A DNA stretch of 64,000 bases from positions 1-64,000 of the forward strand of contig JAITVK010000014.1 in NCBI GenBank assembly GCA_031285845.1, written 5' to 3'. Origin of the DNA: Propionibacteriaceae bacterium (GTDB lineage: Bacteria > Actinomycetota > Actinomycetes > Propionibacteriales > Propionibacteriaceae). Below are positions 25,860 through 33,677 of this stretch, piece by piece. The stretch's first letter is position 1. Each line of letters begins with the position of its first letter. The translations under genes and the position numbers were made by a program. Under the pieces are notes generated by a model. It searched no databases and had not been told where the DNA came from. It saw only the letters and a program-made list of their open reading frames with translations.

Positions 25860-26309
25860 ATGGAAAACGTAGATCTGTTCGTCTGTATCGACCATGTCGG
25901 TTACGCAGTTTTGAACCTCGATGAAGCCATCGAGTTCCACACCAAGGTTCTGGGCTTTCGGGTCCTCCACCGCGAGATCAACGAGGAGCAAGGCGTCGAA
26001 GAGGCCATGCTCGGCACCGGGGAGCAGCTTCCCCAGTCGGCGCAGGTTCAGTTGCTCGCCCCGTTGAACCCAGAATCCACCATCGGCAAGTTCATCGCCA
26101 ACAACAAGGGCCGCGGCGGCATCCAGCAGGTCTGCTACCGTGTGGCTGATCTCGACCACGTCAGCGAAGTGCTGCGTTCGCGCGGAGTACGGCTGTTGTA
26201 CGACACACCGAAGGTCGGCACTGGCGGCTCACGCATTCAGTTCGCTCACCCGAAGGACACCGGCGGGATTTTGCTGGAGATCGTCGAGCCGGCGGTTAGT
26301 TCCCACTGA
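25860..26309 (+). CDS. mce: Methylmalonyl-CoA epimerase
   Basis: The 149-residue glyoxalase-fold enzyme interconverts (2R)- and (2S)-methylmalonyl-CoA in the propionate/succinate route. It resembles the P. freudenreichii enzyme closely (FVCIDHVGYA, LHREINEEQGVEEAML, APLNPESTIGKF, PKVGTGGSRIQFAHPK). Metal ligands His12, Gln64 and the C-terminal Glu (LLEIVEP) are present. The position of the P. freudenreichii ligand His91 appears to be Gln90 (GIQQVCYRV). I recall a similar QQ in mycobacterial homologues. The start is ATG 25860, with -10-like AAAACT six bases upstream and no usable ribosome site. A strong terminator follows. Confidence 0.94.
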   Translation: MENVDLFVCIDHVGYAVLNLDEAIEFHTKVLGFRVLHREINEEQGVEEAMLGTGEQLPQSAQVQLLAPLNPESTIGKFIANNKGRGGIQQVCYRVADLDHVSEVLRSRGVRLLYDTPKVGTGGSRIQFAHPKDTGGILLEIVEPAVSSH

Positions 26310-26332
26310 GACCGCAAATCCAGTAGACTCAT

Positions 26333-26365
26333 GATCACCGTGAAGAGGGCCTCTTCACGGTGATC
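26333..26365 (+). terminator. Strong terminator after mce
   Basis: Fifteen perfect pairs join 26333-26347 (GATCACCGTGAAGAG) to 26351-26365, with a three-base GGC loop, followed by GTTTATGT. It lies 23 bases after the mce stop and 28 bases before the next ATG. Confidence 0.85.
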
Positions 26366-26393
26366 GTTTATGTATGTGTGAGGGGTATGGTCA

Positions 26394-27821
26394 ATGTCGT
26401 TTCCCGTCAACCCAGGAACAGAGTACGCCGATGACGCCACTGGTGGCGCCGGATCGTTCCAGATGCAGATGCGCGGCTATGACAAGGCGCAGGTCGACGC
26501 GTACATCCAGGAATTGCAGCAGCGACTGAATTCGACCCGCCAAGAGTTGGCGCAAGCTCAATCCGCGGCCCAAGCCCGGGCGGGTGAACCCGGCGCGGTC
26601 GAGTCTCGTGAGTCGGAGCTGGACGTCAACCGCTTGTCGGGTCACGCGGCTCAAATCCTGCACGCCTCTCAAGCCAAGGCTGACGAGATCCTGTCGGCCG
26701 CCACCATCGAAGCCCAGCGCATCATGTCAGAGGCCACCACGGCCGCGCAAGACATTCGCTCATCTGGTCAGCGCGAGGCCGACGCCTTGAGGACCTCGTC
26801 GATGGAAGCGTTGACCCAGGTCCGTGAAGAGCAGATGACACAGATTCAGGGCATCGTCGACCGGACCAAGTCTGACTCGAACGCTTCTTTGGCCGCCGCG
26901 CAGTCTCACGCCGAATCTTTGATCACTCAGGCGCAGCAGGAAGCCACAGGCATTGTCGAATCCGCCCAACGCCAGGCCGCCCAGTTGCGCAACGAAGCCG
27001 ACCTGTCGATGACCCAGGCGCTGGCAACGGCACAGGCTTCTCGTGACACCTTGGTGGCCGAAGCGCACAAGTCACTGGAAGAAGCTCAGGCGACCAAGAC
27101 CGCAGCGTTGAGCGAGATCACCGCCAAACAAGAGGCCGCGGCCAACAAGCTGGCCGAAGAGACTCAGTTAGCGTCCAACATCCGCAACACTGCTGTGGCC
27201 GAGGCGGAGCAAATCCGCCGCGACGCCACCGCCCACGCCCAGCGCCTGGTCGAAGCTGCTCACCGCGAGATCGCCGACCTGCAACAGAAAGTCACCCTGG
27301 AAGCGGCGAATCGTCGCAGCAAGTTGCAGGCCGACATCACCGCCCTGCAACAGCGCAAACGCTCTTTGACTCAGCAACTGGGCAACCTGTTTGGCCTGGG
27401 CAACGCGGCTGCGCACCAGTTCGGGGACGATGACTGGGATGAACTTCCTCAGGTGAAGTTCGCCGCTGCCACAGATTCAGACGCCGCAACGCCGAGCGCG
27501 CCAGTCGACGAGGTCTCCCCCGCCGCTGACAGCCCTACTGACACCCAAACCGACCAGGCTCAAACCGACCAGGTCGGCGCGGAGTCAGTCGACAAGGCTG
27601 AGCAGTCGAGCGAGTCAGACTCGACGCCCCAGCTTGAGCATCGGCCTGAGCCTCAGCCCGATGCCGCGGTTGAGGCCACGTCTGAGTCCCAGGATTCTGA
27701 CGACCACAGTGCCTCAGAGCATGCCCAGCATGCCGATTCGACGCCGTCCGACGACAGTGAAGACGAGTCGGCCGCGCCGCGCCGCGAAGACTCCACACCG
27801 GACTCGGACGACCAGCACTGA
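26394..27821 (+). CDS. Long coiled-coil protein, Scy/FilP/DivIVA-like
   Basis: The 475-residue protein has a DivIVA-like N-terminal segment (FQMQMRGYDKAQVDAYIQEL, ~22-41). About 290 residues of Ala/Gln/Glu-rich heptad coiled coil follow, with recurring AQSHAESLI and AEAEQIRRDA-type units. A ~125-residue acidic Asp/Ser/Gln tail ends it. Such proteins (Scy, FilP in Streptomyces) organise polar growth and cytoskeleton-like structures. As I recall, those genes also lie beside the epimerase gene, so position supports the link. AGGGG sits eight bases before the ATG. It could instead be another actinobacterial DivIVA-domain protein, and the exact role is unproven. Confidence 0.75.
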   Translation: MSFPVNPGTEYADDATGGAGSFQMQMRGYDKAQVDAYIQELQQRLNSTRQELAQAQSAAQARAGEPGAVESRESELDVNRLSGHAAQILHASQAKADEILSAATIEAQRIMSEATTAAQDIRSSGQREADALRTSSMEALTQVREEQMTQIQGIVDRTKSDSNASLAAAQSHAESLITQAQQEATGIVESAQRQAAQLRNEADLSMTQALATAQASRDTLVAEAHKSLEEAQATKTAALSEITAKQEAAANKLAEETQLASNIRNTAVAEAEQIRRDATAHAQRLVEAAHREIADLQQKVTLEAANRRSKLQADITALQQRKRSLTQQLGNLFGLGNAAAHQFGDDDWDELPQVKFAAATDSDAATPSAPVDEVSPAADSPTDTQTDQAQTDQVGAESVDKAEQSSESDSTPQLEHRPEPQPDAAVEATSESQDSDDHSASEHAQHADSTPSDDSEDESAAPRREDSTPDSDDQH

Positions 27822-27928
27822 TCCTGCGGCCCAGCCACACCGACTGGCGCGGCTGAACTGGCCAAAGCAGTGGGCCGATCACTACTGGGCCGAGTACAAC
27901 GCTGGGTTCACATGAAACAGTAGGCCGC

Positions 27929-28612
27929 CTAAAACAGGCGGTCGACGTCGGGCTCCATGCCACGAAGCTCGTCGTAATCCACGGTCACACAGTCGATGCC
28001 GCGGTCCTTCGCCAGCGTACGGGCCTGCGGACGGATGATTTGAGCAGCGAAGATCCCTTCGACGGCCCCCAACAGCGGATCGCGCCGCATCAACTCCAGG
28101 TACCTGGTCAGTTGCTCGACACCGTCGATCTCGCCGCGGCGCTTGATCTCCACCGCCACGTACTGACCGGTCGCGGTTCGGCACAGCAGGTCCACCGGGC
28201 CGATGGCCGTGAAGTACTCCCGCTGAACCAAGCTCAGTCCCGGTCGAAGAGTCGCCGGATGCTCAGCCAACAGTTCCTGAAGATGCTTCTCCACCCCGTC
28301 TTTGACGAGCCCCGGGTCCACTCCGAGATCGACCATCTGGTCGGATTCGATCGACGAGATCGCGATGCGCAACGTGTCCTCGCCGCGGTTGGTCACCGTC
28401 CACACCTGGATCAGTTCCTCATCGTCACCCCGGTTCTCGACCAACAGCGAACAGGGGGCCGACATCCAGTTCAGCGGTTTGTACGCTCCGCCGTCGGCGT
28501 GGATCGACACCGAGCCGTCGGATTTGACCATGACCAATCGTTTGGCCATCGGCAGATGCGCTGCCAGACGCCCGGAGTAATCCACCTCACAGGTGGCGAC
28601 CATCAAACGCAT
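27929..28612 (-). CDS. nucS: Mismatch-specific endonuclease NucS/EndoMS
   Basis: The 227-residue nuclease provides the non-canonical, MutS/MutL-independent mismatch repair of actinobacteria. The N-terminal DNA-binding half (residues 1-~110) contains [16 protein letters not shown]. The C-terminal RecB-like nuclease core holds Asp141 (GPVDLLC) and Glu155-x-Lys157 (VAVEIKRRG). It ends in DVDRLF, matching the C-terminal sliding-clamp-binding motif of the family. ATG 28612 fits the conserved family start ([16 protein letters not shown]). The cyclophilin lipoprotein gene ends eight bases upstream and may be co-transcribed. Confidence 0.95.
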   Translation of the reverse strand: MRLMVATCEVDYSGRLAAHLPMAKRLVMVKSDGSVSIHADGGAYKPLNWMSAPCSLLVENRGDDEELIQVWTVTNRGEDTLRIAISSIESDQMVDLGVDPGLVKDGVEKHLQELLAEHPATLRPGLSLVQREYFTAIGPVDLLCRTATGQYVAVEIKRRGEIDGVEQLTRYLELMRRDPLLGAVEGIFAAQIIRPQARTLAKDRGIDCVTVDYDELRGMEPDVDRLF

Positions 28613-28620
28613 CGGCGATC

Positions 28621-29346
28621 TCAGGCGACCGAAGCGGACGTGATGTGGCCACCTTGAGCCGGCCGGGTGCCCTGAGGATCGGTTGGATCGACCCCTGCGG
28701 CCGCGATCGTGTCCACCACGGACATCGACGCCTGCGACACGGTTCCCATCACGGTGTAGGCCGGATCCAGTTTGACGTCCTCACCGATGACGATGAAGAA
28801 CTGTGAGCCGTTGGTGTTCGGCCCGGCGTTCGCCATCGCCACCGTGCCGTACGGATAGGTCTCACGACCGCTCAACTCGTCATTGAAACGATAGCCGGGT
28901 CCCCCGGTTCCTTTGCCTGTCGGATCTCCGCACTGCAGCACGAACCCGGGCACCAACCGGTGGCAGCTAGTGTCATCAAAGTACCCCTGCTCAGCCAACC
29001 AGACCAGCGAGTTCGTCGCGCATGGCGCCATGGAACGATCGAGGTCGAGGACGACGTCACCGGCGTCCATGTGCAAAGTGACGTCGACCGTGCCCGTGGC
29101 GGCCACGCCTGACCCGTTGGGCGGATCCACCTGTTTCGCGGCAGTTCCAGAGGCCGGATAGGCGCAGTCGACCGTGCCCGAGGCGGCCGGGGTCGAACTC
29201 GACGCGTGGACCGGTGAGGACGACCTGGCCGAACTGGAGGACGTCGACGAGACCGGCGTGGTGGCCGGTCCTCCCGAACAGGCCGCCGTGGTCGCCACGA
29301 CACCTATCAACAACGCTGTCAGAACAATTCGACGCACCCGACTCAT
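28621..29346 (-). CDS. Cyclophilin-type peptidyl-prolyl isomerase lipoprotein
   Basis: The 241-residue exported protein has a signal peptide with basic RVRR, a hydrophobic core and a lipobox leading to Cys23 (ATTAACSGG). A Ser/Thr/Pro linker of ~40 residues follows, then a cyclophilin domain (~80-240; [31 protein letters not shown]). It should catalyse prolyl cis-trans isomerisation in secreted proteins at the outer face of the membrane. I chose ATG 29346, which has GAAGAGG six bases upstream. ATG 29352 overlaps the site. It is divergent from the adenosyltransferase gene, 33 bases away. Confidence 0.92.
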   Translation of the reverse strand: MSRVRRIVLTALLIGVVATTAACSGGPATTPVSSTSSSSARSSSPVHASSSTPAASGTVDCAYPASGTAAKQVDPPNGSGVAATGTVDVTLHMDAGDVVLDLDRSMAPCATNSLVWLAEQGYFDDTSCHRLVPGFVLQCGDPTGKGTGGPGYRFNDELSGRETYPYGTVAMANAGPNTNGSQFFIVIGEDVKLDPAYTVMGTVSQASMSVVDTIAAAGVDPTDPQGTRPAQGGHITSASVA

Positions 29347-29367
29347 GACCATCCTCTTCTGCCTTGC

Positions 29368-29373
29368 TAGGCT
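29368..29373 (+). promoter_or_regulatory. -10 box (TAGGCT) for pduO
   Basis: TAGGCT, then six bases (GTGTCT), then ATG 29380, with no ribosome site: a leaderless start. Confidence 0.55.
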
Positions 29374-29379
29374 GTGTCT

Positions 29380-29955
29380 ATGGTGAACTTAACTAGGATA
29401 TATACCAGAACCGGCGATCAGGGCACGACACGACTGGCGACCGGCCAGACCGTGTTCAAAACCGATCCGCGTCTACAAGCCTACGGCACAGTCGACGAAG
29501 CCAATTCGGTCATCGGAGCGGCTTTGGCCCTGACCGGCCTCGACGCGGAGATCGAGCAGGTGCTCATCATAATCCAAAACGATCTGTTCACTGTCGGAGC
29601 CGATCTGGCCACTCCGGCCAGCGAGACCCCGACCCTGAGAGTCGAACCGGAATGGATCACCCGGTTGGAGCAGTGGTGTGATCATTTCGGCGACGGTATG
29701 CCCCATCTGCGCTCTTTTCTGCTGCCCGGCGGATCCCAGTTGGCCGCCTGGCTCAACATCGCTCGTACTGTCGTGAGGCGGGCCGAGCGCGCCGGATGGG
29801 ATGTCGAGGACGACAACGGGGTCAACAAGGTCGCGTTGCAGTACCTCAACCGACTGTCGGACCTGTTGTTCATCTTGAGCCGTCACGCCAACCGGATCGC
29901 CGGAATCCCTGAGCGGCTGTGGTCTCAGCCGCGCCGCGATGGCGCCTCACAGTGA
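29380..29955 (+). CDS. pduO: PduO-type cob(I)yrinic acid a,c-diamide adenosyltransferase
   Basis: The 191-residue enzyme transfers adenosine from ATP to cob(I)alamin to make coenzyme B12. The family start IYTRTGDQGTTRL binds ATP, and RRAERAGW and YLNRLSDLLFILSR form the C-terminal signature helices. Adenosylcobalamin is the cofactor of methylmalonyl-CoA mutase, which acts with the epimerase 3 kb upstream. ATG 29380 is leaderless behind TAGGCT. GTG 29374 is within the spacer and is rejected. The next gene starts at a GTGA overlapping the stop, so translation is coupled. Confidence 0.94.
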   Translation: MVNLTRIYTRTGDQGTTRLATGQTVFKTDPRLQAYGTVDEANSVIGAALALTGLDAEIEQVLIIIQNDLFTVGADLATPASETPTLRVEPEWITRLEQWCDHFGDGMPHLRSFLLPGGSQLAAWLNIARTVVRRAERAGWDVEDDNGVNKVALQYLNRLSDLLFILSRHANRIAGIPERLWSQPRRDGASQ

Positions 29956-30224
29956 GCCACCGGCGCTCCAAACACACCCAGCAGCCACGCCCCCTGTCCT
30001 CCAGCTTCGCCCACGCCGAGACGTACGACGGCCGCCGCTGGATCGTCGCGACGATGGCCGCAGCCAAGGCGAGCAAGGCCTACCGCTGCCCCGGCTGCCA
30101 ATCCCCGATAACCCCGGGAACCGCGCACCTGGTCGTGTGGCCTGACACCCCACAGTTGGGCTCCGAGCGGGCGGTCGACGATCGTCGACACTGGCACACC
30201 GGCTGCTGGCGACACCACCCATGA
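29952..30224 (+). CDS. Small zinc-ribbon-like protein
   Basis: The 90-residue protein is of a kind often left as hypothetical or ATP/GTP-binding in actinobacteria. A basic, disordered N-terminus precedes WIVATMAAAKASKAYRCPGC. CPGC (~47-50) and the later HWHTGC look like a four-ligand zinc site. GTG 29952 overlaps the pduO stop (GTGA), and its own TGA overlaps the next ATG (ATGA). It is therefore the middle gene of a tightly coupled three-gene unit. Function is unknown. Nothing in it supports nucleotide binding. Confidence 0.75.
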   Translation: MSHRRSKHTQQPRPLSSSFAHAETYDGRRWIVATMAAAKASKAYRCPGCQSPITPGTAHLVVWPDTPQLGSERAVDDRRHWHTGCWRHHP

Positions 30225-30997
30225 CAGCCCGGCTGGTGGGGGTCTCGCCGCCTGACATCGTCTTCTTGCATGGGCTGCTCGGCTCAGGGCGAAATTGGAC
30301 CACCGTGGCCACCTCGATGAGCCCGCTGTCGAGCGCGCTGGTCGATCTGCCGAACCACGGCGAAGCCGCCTGGACCGACCACTTGTCGTACGACCTGGTC
30401 TGTGACGATGTCGCGACCTATCTGGCGAGCCTTGACGAGCCGCCCTATCTGGTCGGACACTCCTTCGGTGGCCGGGTGGCGATGTTGGTGGGGTTGCGCC
30501 ATCCAGAACTGCTCCGCGGCCTTGTGATCGAAGACACCTCCTGTGGCACGATGGCGATCGACGAGCCGGACCAGGTGATCGCCGCGGCGCTCACATTGCC
30601 TCTGACGTCGCTGACTTCTCGATCTGCCGCGCTCGATCAGTTGATCGCCCAACAGATCTCGCCAACGATGGCTGGGTTCCTACTGCATAACCTGACTCGC
30701 CGCGATGACACCTGGCACTGGCGTCCCAACCTGGCGGTCATCCAAGCTAGCCTGGCCGACGTGGCGGCTTGGCCCGACACTGACGCGTTGAGTTTCACCG
30801 GCCCAGTGTGGTGGGTGCGCGGCGGGCGAAGCACCCCGATCACCGCCGACGCCCAAGACCAGATGCGAGCCTTGTTCCCCGCGATGATCACCACCACCGT
30901 ACGAGCCGCTGGGCACTGGATCCATGCCGAGTTCCCTGAGGTGTTCGTGTCAGGGCTTCGGCGCTTCATCGACACGGACATCGCCCAACGATCATGA
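30221..30997 (+). CDS. Alpha/beta hydrolase
   Basis: The 258-residue alpha/beta-hydrolase has the HGLLGSGRNW oxyanion region near residue 17, nucleophile Ser81 in VGHSFGG and a late catalytic His in AGHWIHAEFP. The LLGSGRNW...DLPNHG pattern resembles the YbfF/menaquinone-type esterases. No signal peptide is seen, so it should be cytoplasmic. ATG 30221 overlaps the preceding stop by four bases, tying its expression to pduO. The substrate is unknown. Confidence 0.85.
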   Translation: MTARLVGVSPPDIVFLHGLLGSGRNWTTVATSMSPLSSALVDLPNHGEAAWTDHLSYDLVCDDVATYLASLDEPPYLVGHSFGGRVAMLVGLRHPELLRGLVIEDTSCGTMAIDEPDQVIAAALTLPLTSLTSRSAALDQLIAQQISPTMAGFLLHNLTRRDDTWHWRPNLAVIQASLADVAAWPDTDALSFTGPVWWVRGGRSTPITADAQDQMRALFPAMITTTVRAAGHWIHAEFPEVFVSGLRRFIDTDIAQRS

Positions 30998-31055
30998 CAT
31001 CGGTGGCCGACGGCGCGGCCAGCGGACCTGATCGCGACGAGGCGAGCAACCAGAT

Positions 31056-31595
31056 TCAGGCCGCGCGACGGGCGCGGCGACGCTGACTGAGCTCGTCGGT
31101 CCACACCTGGGTGACCGGGCTGGTCGGCAGCTGAACCAAACAGCCTTCGACATCGTGCCACACCCCGGACAAGGCGATGGCGAACATGGCTTGACCGCCT
31201 TTGACCAAATCGATGATCTCGTTGTCTTCGGTGCATTCGAACACCGACGTCCCATCGGACATCAAAGTGATCGAAGTCAGATCCACCGTTCCGCGGGCCC
31301 GCAGATGCGCGATCGCCAACCGGATCTGCTGCAAAGAGATGCCCGCGTCGATCAGCTTCTTGATGACTTTGAGCAGCAGGATGTCGCGGAAACTGTAGAG
31401 ACGCTGAGTCCCGGAGCCCTCGGCCACCCGGATCTCAGGCTCGACCAAGCCGGTGCGCGCCCAATAATCCAGTTGACGGTAGGTGATGCCGGCGGCCATG
31501 CAGGCCACCGGGCCACGATAGCCCAAACCTTCACCGACGGCGGAGAAATCCCCGTCGAACAGACTGTCCTGGCGGTACTCGTCTGACTGGTTCAT
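31056..31595 (-). CDS. MerR-family regulator, Rv1830-like
   Basis: The 179-residue regulator has a MerR winged-helix domain (~25-100; GPVACMAAGITYRQLDYWARTGLVEP, LYSFRDILLLKVIKKLIDAGISL) and a small C-terminal effector-like domain. The sequence and its place after the garA/ftsR genes match the M. tuberculosis Rv1830 group as I recall it. AGGGAAGG lies six bases before the ATG. A promoter (31625-31653) lies just upstream, so it is transcribed apart from ftsR. The DUF151 nuclease gene usually found between the two regulators is missing. The target genes are unknown. Confidence 0.85.
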   Translation of the reverse strand: MNQSDEYRQDSLFDGDFSAVGEGLGYRGPVACMAAGITYRQLDYWARTGLVEPEIRVAEGSGTQRLYSFRDILLLKVIKKLIDAGISLQQIRLAIAHLRARGTVDLTSITLMSDGTSVFECTEDNEIIDLVKGGQAMFAIALSGVWHDVEGCLVQLPTSPVTQVWTDELSQRRRARRAA

Positions 31596-31624
31596 GATGG
31601 CCTTCCCTACTGCGGATAGCCGTC

Positions 31625-31653
31625 ACGCTAGGCCAGAATCGATCCGGGTTCAA
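31625..31653 (-). promoter_or_regulatory. Promoter of the MerR (Rv1830-like) gene
   Basis: On the minus strand, -35 TTGAAC (31648-31653), a 17-base spacer and -10 TAGCGT (31625-31630) predict a start near 31618, 23 bases before the ATG. Confidence 0.55.
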
Positions 31654-31731
31654 CGATGACCGTGACACGTCGGCGTGCCCGGCAGTGAAGTCTCAACCTT
31701 GACTCAAGCCTGAGCCGCGAACAACGTGACC

Positions 31732-32418
31732 TCACCCGGCCTGGACATGATCCAACCCGACCTGGAGCAGTGCGGCATGGGCCTGCATCACCACTTCAGC
31801 GACCTCCAAGGTGGCCTGCTGTTTGCCTTGGGCTCGTCGGCTCCGCGGCGTGGCCGCCGCCACGATCAACTCGACCTCACGGTCCGCGGCCGCCTTGACG
31901 ACTCTCAACTGACGGGTCTCGATACCCAGCGGCGCAAATTTCACCGCCACGATCGCCAGGGTCAACGCTTCCCAGCCATAGTACGACGCCCCACGCCGCG
32001 GACGGATGATGCCTTGGCGCTCCAACTCCACCAGGCTGGACTCCGGCAGGCCGCTACGTTCCAGCAGCTCCTCGCGAGTCAACCGCACCGGCGGGCGCTG
32101 ACCGGCGACCACCGGCTCCACCCGTACTTTCCGGGGAGCCCCGACCGGTTTGGCAGCCATCGGCTCGACACCACGATCGATCAGTTCCAGGTTCTCCCGA
32201 ATCACCTTCAGAGGCAGATAGTTGTCTTTCTGAGCGGAAAGAATGTAGCGCAGACGCTCGATGTCGGCCTTGGAGTAGCGGCGAAAACCCGACGGCGCGC
32301 GTTCGGGTGTGATCAGCCCCTCCGTCTCAAGAAACCGTATTTTCGAAATGGAAATGTCTGGATACTCTGGCTTCAGCACGGCCAGGACTTTTCCAATCGC
32401 GAGCCCTGCATTTGCCAT
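31732..32418 (-). CDS. ftsR: MerR-type regulator FtsR-like (Rv1828 family)
   Basis: The 228-residue protein has an N-terminal MerR domain (~5-75; DISISKIRFLETEGLITPERAPSG and RLRYILSAQKDNYLPLKVIRE). A second helical domain (~105-225) is characteristic of the Rv1828/FtsR family, whose corynebacterial member activates ftsZ. ATG 32418 overlaps the garA stop in TGATG (GTG 32421 is also possible), so the two are translated together. The regulatory role in division is by family, and the targets here are not shown. Confidence 0.88.
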   Translation of the reverse strand: MANAGLAIGKVLAVLKPEYPDISISKIRFLETEGLITPERAPSGFRRYSKADIERLRYILSAQKDNYLPLKVIRENLELIDRGVEPMAAKPVGAPRKVRVEPVVAGQRPPVRLTREELLERSGLPESSLVELERQGIIRPRRGASYYGWEALTLAIVAVKFAPLGIETRQLRVVKAAADREVELIVAAATPRSRRAQGKQQATLEVAEVVMQAHAALLQVGLDHVQAG

Positions 32419-32906
32419 CACTGGGTCCCGGTCGCCGACCCTAGGAAGAAGATCATCCGGTACTTTCCGATCTGAACCTCGTCGCCATTGCGCAGCAGCA
32501 CCGGAGCCTTCAGCAACTCACGATTGACGTACGTTCCATTGAGCGATCCAAGGTCTTCGGCCAGGAAGGATCCCTGATCGCGGGTGAACCCGACATGGGA
32601 TCGGGACACCGTGATGTCGTCCAAAAAGATGCCCGAGTCCGGATGCCGCCCGGCCACCACCCGATCATCGCGCAACAAGTAGCGCCCACCGGCGCCTGGC
32701 CCTTTGAGAACCATCAGCAGCGCCGAGCCAGCCGGCAAGGCGTCGATGGCGGCGATGTCCTCGCTGCTGAGCTCGTTGGTCAAGGTCTGGTCGTCCAGCG
32801 CCCCCATCGTGGTCGTCGTCTCGAACCCAGCCAGTCGTTCACCGCACATGGAACAGAACCGATCATCGGCGCTGACTTCGTGGCCACATGCCGGACAAGT
32901 GATCAT
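32418..32906 (-). CDS. garA: FHA-domain phospho-switch protein (GarA/OdhI type)
   Basis: The 162-residue protein binds 2-oxoglutarate dehydrogenase and glutamate enzymes when unphosphorylated, and is switched off by Ser/Thr kinases. An N-terminal zinc ribbon (CPACG...CSMCG) precedes the kinase target ETTTT at residues 29-33. The FHA domain (~65-155) shows AGRHPDSG, VSRSHVGF and GSLNGTYVN. GarA itself lacks a zinc ribbon as I recall, so this is a longer variant. I chose ATG 32906, five bases after GGAG. ATG 32909 is possible. A -10-like TATACT lies at 32964-32969. It is coupled to ftsR. Confidence 0.9.
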   Translation of the reverse strand: MITCPACGHEVSADDRFCSMCGERLAGFETTTTMGALDDQTLTNELSSEDIAAIDALPAGSALLMVLKGPGAGGRYLLRDDRVVAGRHPDSGIFLDDITVSRSHVGFTRDQGSFLAEDLGSLNGTYVNRELLKAPVLLRNGDEVQIGKYRMIFFLGSATGTQ

Positions 32907-32963
32907 CATTGCTCCTTCTCTATTGTCCTAAGTCACGTGTGAATCGAGTCATTGGAGTTGCCC

Positions 32964-32969
32964 AGTATA
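32964..32969 (-). promoter_or_regulatory. -10-like box (TATACT) for garA-ftsR
   Basis: TATACT on the minus strand, about 60 bases before the garA start, in the gap after pgsA. No good -35 is spaced correctly; a TTGACG lies only two bases upstream. Confidence 0.35.
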
Positions 32970-33041
32970 CGCGTCAACCCGAGGCAAATCATCAGGCTTG
33001 TCTGAACCGACGAACGTCCACAAGGCTCCATAACCATCTGA

Positions 33042-33677
33042 TCACACTTGGCCAGCTCGAAGGACCGGGACGCGCCGAATGAACCTCAGACCTTGGAACA
33101 TATACAGCACACCAGCCCACCAGTAGAAGAAGGTGCCCCACAACGCCACAGCCCAGCCCGTCACCGCGAAGAAGCCCTCCCACGCGAAATGCTGCTGACC
33201 CAACAAGATGCACGGGAAAGCGAACAACAGACAGAAGGTCGCGATCTTGCCCAGGAAATGCACCGGCAAACTGGCGTACCCTCGGGCTCTCAGAGCCGGA
33301 ATCAAACACGCCAGCATCACGTCACGCGCGATCAACAACACCACCAGCGACCAGGGCAGGAAGTCCCGAACCGCCAATCCGACGATGATGGCCAAGATGT
33401 AAGACCGATCAGCGATCGGGTCCAGCACCTGTCCCAACCGCGAGACCTGGTTCCACGATCGAGCGAGAAACCCGTCGAAGAAATCTGTGATAGAGGCAAC
33501 CACCAGCACGGCGACGGCCGCCACGTCCCAGCGCGCGCCGAGCAGGAACCACAAGAACACCGGGATGCCCGCCAGCCGGATGAAGCTCAGCACATTCGGC
33601 ACAGTCCACACCCGAGTGGTCTGATACCCGGGCGCGGAACCTTCAGTCGGCTGGGGTTGGGGATGTCCGGTCGTCAT
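33042..33677 (-). CDS. CDP-alcohol phosphatidyltransferase (PgsA2/Rv1822-like)
   Basis: The 211-residue membrane enzyme makes a phospholipid from CDP-diacylglycerol and an alcohol. The catalytic signature is DGFLARSWNQVSRLGQVLDPIAD, read as D-G-x2-A-R-x8-G-x3-D-x3-D, within about six helices. The start VWTVPNVLSFIRLAGIP and the LGKIATFCLLFAFPCILLGQ helix resemble M. tuberculosis Rv1822 (PgsA2) rather than the phosphatidylinositol-phosphate synthase Rv2612c. This is despite its place beside a Rv2613c-like HIT gene. ATG 33677 overlaps the HIT stop (ATGA). The head group is not determined. Confidence 0.88.
   Translation of the reverse strand: MTTGHPQPQPTEGSAPGYQTTRVWTVPNVLSFIRLAGIPVFLWFLLGARWDVAAVAVLVVASITDFFDGFLARSWNQVSRLGQVLDPIADRSYILAIIVGLAVRDFLPWSLVVLLIARDVMLACLIPALRARGYASLPVHFLGKIATFCLLFAFPCILLGQQHFAWEGFFAVTGWAVALWGTFFYWWAGVLYMFQGLRFIRRVPVLRAGQV

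Noticed and set aside
27634-27915. Plus-strand frame of 93 codons over the end of the coiled-coil gene
   Set aside because: Its last third (ARLNWPKQWADHYWAEYNAGFT) looks protein-like, but most of it is a shifted reading of the acidic tail and it has no start signal. A frameshifted tail cannot be excluded.
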